Shown here: positions 15,034-21,742 of the stretch, one piece after another | How the letters are laid out: each line of letters opens with the position of its first letter | Position numbering within the stretch: the first letter of the stretch is position 1 | Notes under the pieces: model-generated | The model's input: the letters and a program-made list of their open reading frames with translations, nothing else | The model's database searches: none | Told to the model about the DNA's origin: nothing | NCBI GenBank assembly: GCA_018712955.1 | Contig: DVGB01000078.1 | Location: forward strand, 1 to 37,126 | Length of the DNA stretch: 37,126 bases | Reading direction: 5' to 3' | From: Candidatus Aveggerthella stercoripullorum | GTDB taxonomy: Bacteria > Actinomycetota > Coriobacteriia > Coriobacteriales > Eggerthellaceae | Made by a program: the position numbers and the translations under genes

Positions 15034-16218
15034 ATGGGCAGGTCGTTCGGAGGAGGAGGCGGCTTCGGAGGGGGCGGCGGCTTCGGCGGTGGCTTTTCCG
15101 GCGGTGGACGTGGCGGCGGCTTTTCCGGGGGCGGCGGTCGCTCTTTCGGAGGGGGAGGCTTTCGCGGTCACTCCCTTGGGGGCGGCTATCCGATGGGCGG
15201 CGGCTACTCAGGCGGCTTCGGAGGAGGCGGTTTCTTGAACGGCGTGATTATCGGCAGTCTGCTGGGCGGGCGTCGTGGTGGGGGCAGCATGCCGCCGCAG
15301 GGTCCTCAGCAGCCTGGTGGGCCGAACCAGCCAGGGAGCAATGGGTCTCGCGGCATGTCCGGCTGCTCTATTGCCCTTATCGTGGCAATCGTTCTGGTGA
15401 TCGTGCTCGTGGTGTTTGGCGGCTCTTCTTGCAGCGGCTCTGGCGTGGAGGCGTCCACCGTGCAGCGCGAGGCGCTTCCTGCAGGAGCGGTCCAAGAGAC
15501 GGCATACTACACGGACGACGGAGGCTGGATTTCCAGCCCTTCGACGCTCGAAGCGGGCATGCGCCATTTTTACGAGAAGACGGGCGTGCAGCCGTTCCTT
15601 TACATCCTTCCCAACGGGGCGACTTCGTCCACGCAGGAGTTGAGCACGTACGCGCAAGAGCTTTACGGTCAACTGTTCGCTGACGAAGGCCACTTCCTCT
15701 TGGTGTTCTGCGACAATAACGCCGGGTCATATGCATGTGGTTACTGGATAGGCGCCCAGGCGGAAAGCGTGCTCGACGACGAGGCAATCACGATTCTTTC
15801 GCAGTACCTCGACCGGTACTATTACGACACTTCGCTGTCCGAAGAAGAGCTGTTCTCGGAAACGTACGCGAGCACGGCGGATCGCATTATGGAGGTCACG
15901 CCGTCTCCTGTCGTGCCGGTGGCGGTATGCATAGCGGTCATCGTCGTGGTCGGTGGCGTGATTGTCATCGTGCGGCATCGCTCGAAGGCGAAAGCGGAAG
16001 AGCAGCGACGTCAGCAGGAGATTCTCAGCACGCCGCTTGAAAAGTTCGAGGACGGCGCTGTCGAAGACTTGGCAGAAAAGTACGCTGCACAGAAGACGTC
16101 GGCTACAGGCGGCGAAAACGCGCCCGCCTCGGCTCCGCTGGAGACATTCGGTGACCAGGCTCTAGACGAGCTTGAAAAGAAGTACGCAAACGGGCAGCAG
16201 TCCGGGAAGAACGACTGA
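15034..16218 (+). CDS. TPM (YgcG-like) domain membrane protein with Gly-rich N-terminus
   Basis: The 394-residue protein has an N-terminal low-complexity region of Gly, Phe and Ser to about residue 84, a Pro/Gly-rich stretch, a transmembrane helix at about 112-129, a TPM-like domain at about 140-290 (STLEAGMRHFYEKTGVQPFLYIL), and a second helix at about 293-313. The cytoplasmic tail carries two copies of an 18-residue motif, at 334-351 (PLEKFEDGAVEDLAEKYA) and 368-385 (PLETFGDQALDELEKKYA), identical at 10 of 18 positions. YgcG/TPM proteins are poorly characterised membrane proteins often found beside LemA or PspA. The PspA gene starts 12 bases after its stop. GAAAGGA precedes ATG 15034. Confidence 0.75.
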   Translation: MGRSFGGGGGFGGGGGFGGGFSGGGRGGGFSGGGGRSFGGGGFRGHSLGGGYPMGGGYSGGFGGGGFLNGVIIGSLLGGRRGGGSMPPQGPQQPGGPNQPGSNGSRGMSGCSIALIVAIVLVIVLVVFGGSSCSGSGVEASTVQREALPAGAVQETAYYTDDGGWISSPSTLEAGMRHFYEKTGVQPFLYILPNGATSSTQELSTYAQELYGQLFADEGHFLLVFCDNNAGSYACGYWIGAQAESVLDDEAITILSQYLDRYYYDTSLSEEELFSETYASTADRIMEVTPSPVVPVAVCIAVIVVVGGVIVIVRHRSKAKAEEQRRQQEILSTPLEKFEDGAVEDLAEKYAAQKTSATGGENAPASAPLETFGDQALDELEKKYANGQQSGKND

Positions 16219-16229
16219 AAGGAATCTAC

Positions 16230-16910
16230 ATGAGCATTCTTGATCGCTTTGCCACCATCGTGAAGGCGAACATCAACGACCTGCTGGACAAGGCAGAGGA
16301 TCCGGCGAAGATGATCGACCAGCACCTGATTGACATGACCGAAAGCCTGGCGGAGGTCAAGCAGGAGACCGCCGGCGTCATGGCGGAGGAGACGCGCACC
16401 AAGCGCCTGGTGGACGAGAACACTGCCGAGGTGGAGAAGTACGCGAATCTTGCTCGCACGGCTCTGCAGGCGGGCAACGAAGGCGATGCGCGCACGTTCC
16501 TGGCGAAGAAGCAACAGCTTGAAGCTAAGGGCCAGAGCCTGCAGGAGTCCTACGCTGCCGCGAAGGCGAACGCGGACAAGATGCGCCAGATGCATGACAA
16601 GCTGGTGAGCGACATCGAGGAGCTCAAGGGTCGCCGCGAGGCCATCAAGGCGAAGGTCGCCGTTGCGAAGACGCAGGAGAAGGTCAACGACATGACTTCT
16701 GCCGCCGGTAAGGCGGAGGGTGCCATGAGCGCATTCGACCGCATGGAGGCCAAGGCCGACGCGATGCTCGACCGCGCGAACGCGGAAGCCGAGCTGAACG
16801 CTGCGCCGTCCGATCCGGTTGCAGCCCTCGAAGAGAAGTATGCGAACGCAGGTAGCAGCGCATCCGTCGATGCTGAGCTGGAAAAGCTCAAGGCGGAGAT
16901 GGGGCTGTAG
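16230..16910 (+). CDS. pspA: PspA/IM30 family membrane-stress protein
   Basis: The 226-residue protein is almost entirely alpha-helical coiled coil. The PspA amphipathic start MSILDRFATIVKANINDLLDKAEDP is typical and is followed by DQHLIDM. These ESCRT-III-like proteins bind the inner face of the membrane and preserve its integrity under envelope stress. The tail DPVAALEEKYANAG (195-208) resembles the repeated motif LEKKYANG in the TPM protein encoded 12 bases upstream, suggesting the two proteins share a binding partner or bind each other. The GAAAGGA Shine-Dalgarno overlaps the end of the upstream gene, so they form an operon. Confidence 0.85.
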   Translation: MSILDRFATIVKANINDLLDKAEDPAKMIDQHLIDMTESLAEVKQETAGVMAEETRTKRLVDENTAEVEKYANLARTALQAGNEGDARTFLAKKQQLEAKGQSLQESYAAAKANADKMRQMHDKLVSDIEELKGRREAIKAKVAVAKTQEKVNDMTSAAGKAEGAMSAFDRMEAKADAMLDRANAEAELNAAPSDPVAALEEKYANAGSSASVDAELEKLKAEMGL

Positions 16911-16935
16911 TCCTCTGAATCCGCTTTCTGCGACA

Positions 16936-16968
16936 GGGCGTTTTGAAAAAAGTCAAAATTCCCTCTTT
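16936..16968 (+). terminator. Candidate terminator of the TPM-pspA operon
   Basis: GGG-cg-TTTTGA (16936-16946) faces TCAAAA-tt-CCC (16953-16963), followed by TCTTT. The stem is A/T rich with a small internal loop, so it is only moderately convincing. The tRNA promoter begins within its tail. Confidence 0.4.
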
Positions 16969-16993
16969 ACAAGGGTTTGAAATGAAGTAATAT
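16966..16993 (+). promoter_or_regulatory. Promoter of the tRNA-Ala gene
   Basis: TTTACA (16966-16971) and TAATAT (16988-16993) are 16 bases apart in an otherwise GC-rich region. They lie about 55 bases before the mature tRNA 5' end. A GCGCT/AGCGC hairpin occupies the 5' leader. Confidence 0.55.
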
Positions 16994-17048
16994 ATTCACT
17001 CGTCGAAGCGCTCCGGGAGAGCGGAAAGCGCCAAGACAAACCCATTTC

Positions 17049-17124
17049 GGGGCATTAGCTCAGTTGGGAGAGCGCATGACTGGCAGTCATGAGGTCAGGG
17101 GTTCGACCCCCCTATGCTCCACCA
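17049..17124 (+). tRNA. tRNA-Ala (anticodon GGC)
   Basis: A 76-base cloverleaf with encoded CCA fits completely. The acceptor GGGGCAT pairs with ATGCTCC and includes the G3:U70 pair that identifies alanine tRNAs. The D arm is GCTC/GAGC. The anticodon stem is CATGA/TCATG with loop CTGGCAG, giving anticodon GGC for GCC codons. The T arm is AGGGG-TTCGACC-CCCCT. Its last 22 bases plus five flanking bases are repeated 170 bases downstream. Confidence 0.97.
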
Positions 17125-17129
17125 TTAAT
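17103..17129 (+). repeat. Direct repeat, copy 1 (tRNA-Ala 3' end)
   Basis: These 27 bases run from the T loop of tRNA-Ala through CCA into the flank. They are identical to 17273-17299. T-loop-to-3'-end duplications are the usual trace left by tyrosine integrases that target tRNA genes. Confidence 0.85.
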
Positions 17130-17132
17130 GAC

Positions 17133-17163
17133 ACGGCCGCCAACGAAAGTTGGTGGCCGTTTT
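17133..17163 (+). terminator. tRNA-Ala terminator
   Basis: ACGGCCGCCAAC (17133-17144) pairs over 12 positions, one G-U, with GTTGGTGGCCGT (17149-17160) around a GAAA loop. TTT follows and the stem itself ends in T. It begins nine bases after the tRNA CCA. Confidence 0.85.
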
Positions 17164-17172
17164 CGTATACCC

Positions 17173-17222
17173 CGCAGGGGTCGAACCCCGCGAGGGGACG
17201 ACAGCCCAGTGGGCTGTCGTCC
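17173..17222. repeat. Palindromic repeat, copy A
   Basis: About 50 bases made of a T-arm-like element (AGGGGTCGAACCCC), GCGAGGGGACG, and a long perfect palindrome in which GACGACAGCCCA (17198-17209) and TGGGCTGTCGTC (17211-17222) flank a G. The first 28 bases are identical to 17604-17631, and CAGCCCAGTGGGCTGT is also shared. Confidence 0.8.
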
Positions 17223-17272
17223 GAGGAGGGCGGAGCCCGACGTACCGAGACGCGACCGGAGGGAGCGGATCG

Positions 17273-17299
17273 TCGACCCCCCTATGCTCCACCATTAAT
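17273..17299 (+). repeat. Direct repeat, copy 2 (displaced tRNA-Ala 3' end)
   Basis: Exact 27-base duplicate of 17103-17129. The bases before it do not form the 5' part of a tRNA, so this is not a second complete gene. It is followed at once by its own strong terminator. Confidence 0.85.
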
Positions 17300-17302
17300 T
17301 CA

Positions 17303-17327
17303 ACGCCTGCCTTTCGGCAGGCGTTTT
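17303..17327 (+). terminator. Intrinsic terminator after repeat copy 2
   Basis: ACGCCTGCC (17303-17311) pairs perfectly with GGCAGGCGT (17316-17324) around TTTC, and a run of Ts continues to 17327. It may be the original tRNA terminator, displaced by the intervening 170 bases. Confidence 0.85.
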
Positions 17328-17337
17328 TGCTGCCGCT

Positions 17338-17444
17338 GCGAAGCCCTGCGGCACCGAACCTTGCCGTTCAGCGGGAGCGCGGCGGCCCTCAGGCCAGCCG
17401 CGCCCCCGCTTCAAGGCAATCTTCGGCACCGCAGGGCTTCTCGC
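17338..17444. other. Long imperfect hairpin of about 107 nt, unassigned RNA or element
   Basis: Successive helices are GAAGCCCTGC/GCAGGGCTTC (17340-17349 with 17431-17440), CCGAA/TTCGG (17354-17358 with 17422-17426), TTGCC/GGCAA (17361-17365 with 17415-17419), GCGGG/CCCGC (17371-17375 with 17405-17409) and GCGCGGC/GCCGCGC (17377-17383 with 17397-17403). They are separated by small symmetric internal loops and capped by GGCC-ctca-GGCC. This regular rod looks like selected RNA secondary structure. It lacks the SRP RNA apical motif and the large 6S RNA bubble. No coding frame fits. Confidence 0.55.
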
Positions 17445-17480
17445 TGTCTTTTCGGCGACCTGCGGGACAAAAAACGAGTT

Positions 17481-17582
17481 AATCCGGAGCGCTCCATAGC
17501 AGGCTTTGCACTAGAGCGCTCACTTCTCGGATTCTGGGGGGCTTTCACAAGAGTCGGTGCTGCCTGGCTTGGGGCAGGACTC
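17481..17582. other. Two further inverted repeats in the tRNA-downstream gap
   Basis: AATCCG-GAGCGCT (17481-17493) faces AGCGCTC...CGGATT (17515-17533), with a six-base insertion in the right side. GAGTC...CTGCC (17551-17564) faces GGCAG-GACTC (17573-17582). No U runs follow. With the repeats on either side they make 17125-17660 almost wholly structured, and I find no gene in it. Confidence 0.5.
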
Positions 17583-17603
17583 GGTATTCCGCTTTTGCCA
17601 TTT

Positions 17604-17654
17604 CGCAGGGGTCGAACCCCGCGAGGGGACGGGCAGCCCAGTGGGCTGTTGTCC
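17604..17654. repeat. Palindromic repeat, copy B
   Basis: Second copy of the element at 17173-17222. The first 28 bases are identical. Then GG replaces A, CAGCCCAGTGGGCTGT is retained, and one C-to-T change follows. It ends six bases before the stop codon of the minus-strand FKBP-like gene and could also serve as that gene's 3' hairpin. Confidence 0.8.
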
Positions 17655-17660
17655 CCTCCG

Positions 17661-18218
17661 CTAGCGGACGGGCAGGTCGGCGATTCCGTGCAAGGTCATT
17701 TCCACGGAGAATGACCGGCAGACGGCGTCGTGGTTGAGATCGAAGGTGACCGAGTCGCCCTCAACGGCGATAACGCGCGCAGGATGGACGTTGCCGTCAG
17801 GACCTTCCAGATGCATCACGGCGCCTTTCTCGAAGACGCATTCGGCTGGCAGCTTGCGACGTTCGATACGCAAGATGCGCTCGGGCGAACGCTCTTCGTA
17901 TGCTTCGTCGGCACCAACGTGCGCAGTATTCGTCTCGCCGACCGCAAGCGTGCGTGCGCACGCGAAAAGCGCAGGTGGCATCAAACGCGCATCGCAAGGA
18001 AGCTCTACGGGATCAGGCTGGTCCAGAAGGACCGTGCCGTCGTCGAAAACTACGCGGTAGGTTATGCGCACGAGCTTCCCGGCGTTGTCTGGCGTATCGT
18101 GCACGGCGCCATGGCTTGATGCCGGGGGAATCAAGCTCTCGGCATCAAGGTGCGCGGGAGCTTGATTTCTCGCCTGCAAGACGCCTTGAAAGCTTTTTCG
18201 CTCATTGTCTTCGTGCAT
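17661..18218 (-). CDS. Divergent FKBP/SlyD-like protein
   Basis: The 185-residue protein has an uncharacterised N-terminal stretch of about 48 residues, followed by an FKBP-like fold: GKLVRITYRVVFDDGTVLLDQPDPVELPC at the start and VTFDLNHDAVCRSFSVEMTLHGI at the end, aligning with the SlyD-like protein at 11320. The usual active-site segment around IPGFDxA is replaced by LMPPALFACARTLAVGE, so isomerase activity is doubtful and a chaperone role is possible. It starts 26 bases after the glutamate-cysteine ligase stop, in the same direction, so they are probably cotranscribed. Only a weak Shine-Dalgarno sequence (GAAAAA) precedes the ATG. Confidence 0.75.
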   Translation of the reverse strand: MHEDNERKSFQGVLQARNQAPAHLDAESLIPPASSHGAVHDTPDNAGKLVRITYRVVFDDGTVLLDQPDPVELPCDARLMPPALFACARTLAVGETNTAHVGADEAYEERSPERILRIERRKLPAECVFEKGAVMHLEGPDGNVHPARVIAVEGDSVTFDLNHDAVCRSFSVEMTLHGIADLPVR

Positions 18219-18244
18219 GGCGTTTTTCGTGTTGCTGCGTGCGC

Positions 18245-19534
18245 TTATGCTGTTCGGGCGGCAATCTCCGCCAGCGTAATGCGGCTCGCTGCCAACTTCG
18301 CCAACGGCTCCAGATAAGAACGGTCTGTTTCTGGAAGGCCTTTGCGGGCATCGGCGATGAGGTCGTCCAACAGCGTGCCTATCTCTGTGCCGTACACCTT
18401 TGCATCCCAGCCGTGCTCCATAAGGTCGGCCTTCGCGCGAACGACGTCTGCATTTGTTACAGCCGCAAACCTGCTCAGCCAACGCTCCACGTTGTCTTCG
18501 TCGTAGAAAAGTCCCTTGACGAGAGAAGCGTACGCGACCGCGTACGGTACGGGCATTGCGTCCGCAGGGCGAATCTCGACGTAGGTTTTCAGGCGCACGT
18601 CGTTGAAGAACATGGACAGCGCATGCTCGACGTCCGCGCGCGTCATGGGCGTCTCGGCGTAGACCTCGCCGAACGTCTGAGAAGTGGCGCGCCAACGCTC
18701 GCTTGCATCCGGTACAAGGATGGCGGGCGTATCCAGGATGTACGCGGCGTAGCGGCGGAGGTTGAAATCAGGGTCAAGCACGCCAGGCACCAGGCGACAG
18801 CGGTCGGGGTCGCATTCGTTCCAGATCTCCGTGCGCACCAGATAGTGCTCGCGGGGGCGTCCTTCGAATGCAGGCGCATTGTCTGAGACGAACGAGAGCA
18901 GCGGCACAAGCGCGCTTGCAAGACGCATTTTGCGCAGGCAGTCGTCGGTCGAGTCGTAGTCGATAGAGACTTGCGTCGAGCACGACCCGCGCATCATGCG
19001 CTGGCCGAAAGGCCCGATTTTTTCGAAATAGTCGTTCATGAAGCGGTAGCGTCGCTTCGGAATGAGCTCGAGGTCGAGGGCCTTCGCGGTAGGGTGGTAT
19101 CCCAGCAAAAGCGCCTGCATGCCTTGCGGACGGAGGATGCCCTCAAGCTTGCGCTCGAACGTGTCCAGAGCCGTGTACGCCGTCGGCATGTCGTTGAACG
19201 GCCCGGCAGAGATTTCCAGCTGAGCGGCGGGCTCGATGGTGATGGCCTCCCAAGGGCGTACGACGCCAATAAGGTCGCTCCCGTCCATGAGGGGCGTGGG
19301 GTAGTCTTCCTGCAGCTGCGAGAGAATCCAGTGCACGCCGTGTTCGTCGCTGTACGAAACAGGCGTTTTGTCCTCTCCGCGCACGATAGTGTGCTCCAGC
19401 TCGATGCCCACATTCTCGCAGGAATCTTTGATGCCGCTTTCGAAATAAGCAATGATGGCTGCGATGTTCTGCTCGCGTGCAGGCTGGGCGTCTGCTTCAG
19501 AGCGAGCGGGGCAGCCCTTGGCTGCGTAATTCAT
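18245..19534 (-). CDS. gshA: Glutamate-cysteine ligase, GCS2 family
   Basis: The 429-residue protein fits the GCS2 (plant-type / EgtA-like) family of carboxylate-amine ligases: GIELEHTIVRGEDKTPVSY near the N-terminus, the active-site region EPAAQLEISAGPF, MMRGSCSTQVSIDYDS, and YVEIRPADAMP with the following conserved helices. The reaction is ATP-dependent formation of gamma-glutamylcysteine. No gshB, egtB or mycothiol gene is nearby, so the final product cannot be inferred. ATG 19534 is preceded by GGGAGGAAGG with an eight-base spacing. It is divergent from the 4,6-dehydratase gene, and the 179-base gap between them contains a 16-bp palindrome. Confidence 0.85.
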   Translation of the reverse strand: MNYAAKGCPARSEADAQPAREQNIAAIIAYFESGIKDSCENVGIELEHTIVRGEDKTPVSYSDEHGVHWILSQLQEDYPTPLMDGSDLIGVVRPWEAITIEPAAQLEISAGPFNDMPTAYTALDTFERKLEGILRPQGMQALLLGYHPTAKALDLELIPKRRYRFMNDYFEKIGPFGQRMMRGSCSTQVSIDYDSTDDCLRKMRLASALVPLLSFVSDNAPAFEGRPREHYLVRTEIWNECDPDRCRLVPGVLDPDFNLRRYAAYILDTPAILVPDASERWRATSQTFGEVYAETPMTRADVEHALSMFFNDVRLKTYVEIRPADAMPVPYAVAYASLVKGLFYDEDNVERWLSRFAAVTNADVVRAKADLMEHGWDAKVYGTEIGTLLDDLIADARKGLPETDRSYLEPLAKLAASRITLAEIAARTA

Positions 19535-19620
19535 GGAGTGAGCCTTCCTCCCGGTTACTTTCGCGCACCATAATAGACCATTCTTGTACAATGGCAGTTC
19601 GGAGCAACGACTGTTTGTGT

Positions 19621-19636
19621 TTTGTTGCGCAACAAA
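19621..19636. promoter_or_regulatory. Perfect 16-bp palindrome in a divergent promoter region
   Basis: TTTGTTGC and GCAACAAA abut with no spacer. It lies between gshA (minus strand) and the dehydratase gene (plus strand), where a shared operator would be expected. The binding protein is unknown. Confidence 0.4.
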
Positions 19637-19713
19637 GCCGTGCATACGTGGTGCGCGAGGGCCCTTGCGGCGGCCGGATGCTGTGCGCAGAACTGGGAAG
19701 AAGACGGATCTAG

Positions 19714-21558
19714 ATGGAACTCCATATCACGAGGAGAACGGCGCTCCTGCTGTTTCTCGATATCGCCGCCACGTACGCGGCGTACTGGCTGGCGTCGGTC
19801 TTGACCGACGTTCGGGGCGAGGTGTTCTTCAACAACGAGATCTACTTCATCTTGGGCATCCTTGCGTTCATCAACATCGCCGTGCTCGGCATAAGCCGCC
19901 TTTACAACAACTTATGGGAATACGCTTCGGTTGACGAGGCCATCCAGATCGTGCTGTCTTTGGGCTTGTCCACGTTCGGCGGTGCCGTGTTCCTCTGGGT
20001 CATCGACGTTCGCCTGCCCATTCGCGTGTTCTTCGTCTCGTTTTTCCTGCTCATCTTTTTCTGCGGCGGCGTGCGCATGGTCTACCGCGTCATGCGGCAG
20101 AAAAAGCGTGTGCTCGCTTCGGGCGCGAAGTCTTCTGACCGTCCGCGCACGCTGGTGGTGGGAGCAGGCGAAACGGGGTCGCTCACTATCGATCGCATGG
20201 CGTCGAAAGACCCGCTCATGCCGGGCATCCCTATCGTTGCCACTGATGACGACCCCGCGAAACGCGGCCTGCGCATCCATGGCGTGAAGGTCGTCGGCGG
20301 AAGCGAAGACATCTTGGATTTGGTGGACAAGTACGACATCGAGCAGATTGTCGTCGCCATTCCCTCTGCCACGCTCGAGGAGCGTCGGCGCATCTACGGC
20401 ATTTGCACGCAGACGGATTGTCGCCTGCGCACGCTTCCGAACGTGCGCGAGCTGCGGACCGACGAGCTTGACGACGTAAGCTTGCGTGACGTCGATGTTG
20501 CCGACCTTCTAGGCCGCGAGGAGATCATCCTCAATACCCGTGCGGTCTCCAGTTACATTGCGGGCGAAACCGTGCTCGTGACCGGCGGTGGTGGATCTAT
20601 CGGTTCGGAGTTGTGCCGCCAGCTCTGCACGGTGGCGCCGAAGCGCATCGTCATCTTCGACATGTACGAAAACGACGCTTACCTGTTGCGTCGCGATCTT
20701 TCGGCCGCGTATGACGACATCGACGTGGTGGTGGAGATCGGTAACGTGTGCGATAAGGCGCGCATCGAGGAAATATTCGAGAAATACCAGCCGGGCGTAG
20801 TCTTCCATGCGGCGGCGCACAAGCACGTCCCGCTCATGGAGCGCTGTCCGCGCGAAGCCGTGCAGAACAATGTCTTCGGCACGCTCAACACTGTTCGGGC
20901 GGCGGACGAGCACGGGGTGAAGCGTTTCATCTTCATCTCCACCGATAAAGCGGTCAATCCTACTTCCGTCATGGGCGCTACTAAACGCATGGGCGAAATG
21001 ATCATGCAGTATTACGCACGCACGTCCAAGACGGTGTTTTCTGCCGTTCGTTTCGGCAACGTGCTCGGCAGCAACGGCAGCGTCATTCCCGTGTTCAAAC
21101 GCCAGATTGCCGAAGGCGGCCCCGTGACGGTCACGCATCCGGACATCGAACGTTACTTCATGACCATACCCGAGGCGTCTCGCCTGGTCATTCAGGCAGG
21201 AGGCATGGCCGAAGGGGGAGAGATCTTCATTCTCGACATGGGCGATCCGGTGAAGATCGTCGACCTTGCGCGCAGCCTTATCCAGCTTTCGGGACTGACG
21301 CCCGACGTGGATATCCAGATCGCGTTCACTGGATTGCGCGAAGGCGAGAAGATGTACGAGGAGCTGCTCATGGACGAAGAGAGCACGCTTCCTACGGACA
21401 ATTCTTCCATCATGGTGTCGACAGGCCAGGAGATAAGCTACGAAGAGGTTGCGCGAAAGCTCGATGAGCTTGAGGAATGCATCGAGATGAGCGACGAGCA
21501 GGCTATCGCCGTGCTCGAAGACGCCGTCCCCACCTACCATCACACCCCAAACTGCTAA
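19714..21558 (+). CDS. Membrane-bound nucleotide-sugar 4,6-dehydratase (PglF/CapD/FlaA1-like)
   Basis: The 614-residue protein has about four transmembrane helices in residues 10-125, a first Rossmann domain starting at VVGAGETGS (about 148), and a catalytic SDR domain with the NAD-binding motif TGGGGSIG (290-297). The active-site segment STDKAVNPTSVMGATKR (409-425) has Met in place of the usual SDR Tyr, as in C. jejuni PglF and other UDP-GlcNAc 4,6-dehydratases. These make UDP-4-keto-6-deoxy sugars for glycans or protein glycosylation. The exact sugar is not determinable. No glycosyltransferases lie next to it, which is unusual for this family. The ATG at 19714 is preceded by a weak GGGAAGAAG. 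Confidence 0.9.
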   Translation: MELHITRRTALLLFLDIAATYAAYWLASVLTDVRGEVFFNNEIYFILGILAFINIAVLGISRLYNNLWEYASVDEAIQIVLSLGLSTFGGAVFLWVIDVRLPIRVFFVSFFLLIFFCGGVRMVYRVMRQKKRVLASGAKSSDRPRTLVVGAGETGSLTIDRMASKDPLMPGIPIVATDDDPAKRGLRIHGVKVVGGSEDILDLVDKYDIEQIVVAIPSATLEERRRIYGICTQTDCRLRTLPNVRELRTDELDDVSLRDVDVADLLGREEIILNTRAVSSYIAGETVLVTGGGGSIGSELCRQLCTVAPKRIVIFDMYENDAYLLRRDLSAAYDDIDVVVEIGNVCDKARIEEIFEKYQPGVVFHAAAHKHVPLMERCPREAVQNNVFGTLNTVRAADEHGVKRFIFISTDKAVNPTSVMGATKRMGEMIMQYYARTSKTVFSAVRFGNVLGSNGSVIPVFKRQIAEGGPVTVTHPDIERYFMTIPEASRLVIQAGGMAEGGEIFILDMGDPVKIVDLARSLIQLSGLTPDVDIQIAFTGLREGEKMYEELLMDEESTLPTDNSSIMVSTGQEISYEEVARKLDELEECIEMSDEQAIAVLEDAVPTYHHTPNC

Positions 21559-21617
21559 AGAACGGAGCGTCGGCATCCATGCCAAAGACGCCGTTCCGGA
21601 AGCCATCTCTGCCCAAA

Positions 21618-21634
21618 TTGCATTTTCTTGGCAA
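21618..21634. promoter_or_regulatory. Possible ARG box 1 upstream of argC
   Basis: TTGCATTTTCTTGGCAA is an imperfect inverted repeat with TTGC/GCAA ends. ArgR operators of Actinobacteria often contain TTGCA/TGCAA half-sites. It lies 109 bases before argC. Confidence 0.3.
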
Positions 21635-21683
21635 ATTAACGCAAGAATGCGGTTAAAAGAGAGTATGCTTGCACGCGAAAAAA

Positions 21684-21703
21684 AATTGTGCACTTGCACA
21701 ATT
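21684..21703. promoter_or_regulatory. Perfect 20-bp inverted repeat upstream of argC, candidate ArgR operator
   Basis: AATTGTGCA (21684-21692) and TGCACAATT (21695-21703) flank CT. The size and A/T-rich ends resemble an ARG box. An argR gene lies in the same cluster, and the site is 40 bases before the argC start. The binding protein is inferred from context only. Confidence 0.5.
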
Positions 21704-21742
21704 CTGCCGTGCGCATTGTTGACCGCGCGAAAGGGGATAAGC

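Noticed and set aside
15052-15240. DNA repeat or satellite in the Gly-rich segment
   Set aside because: The repetition is explained by Gly codons in a coding sequence; there is no fixed repeat unit, so not a separate element.
14991-15683. Arg-rich frame overlapping the Gly-rich membrane protein
   Set aside because: It is the frame-shifted shadow of GGC/GGA glycine codons; the frame starting at 15034 has the ribosome-binding site, membrane helices and domain.
17338-17444. SRP RNA or 6S RNA
   Set aside because: The apical loop lacks the conserved GGAAG/AGCAG motif of SRP RNA, and there is no large central bubble as in 6S RNA.
17064-17714. Long open frame spanning the tRNA and the repeat region
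   Set aside because: It reads through the tRNA gene, two terminators and all repeats, and has no ribosome-binding site; it is chance openness in GC-rich DNA.
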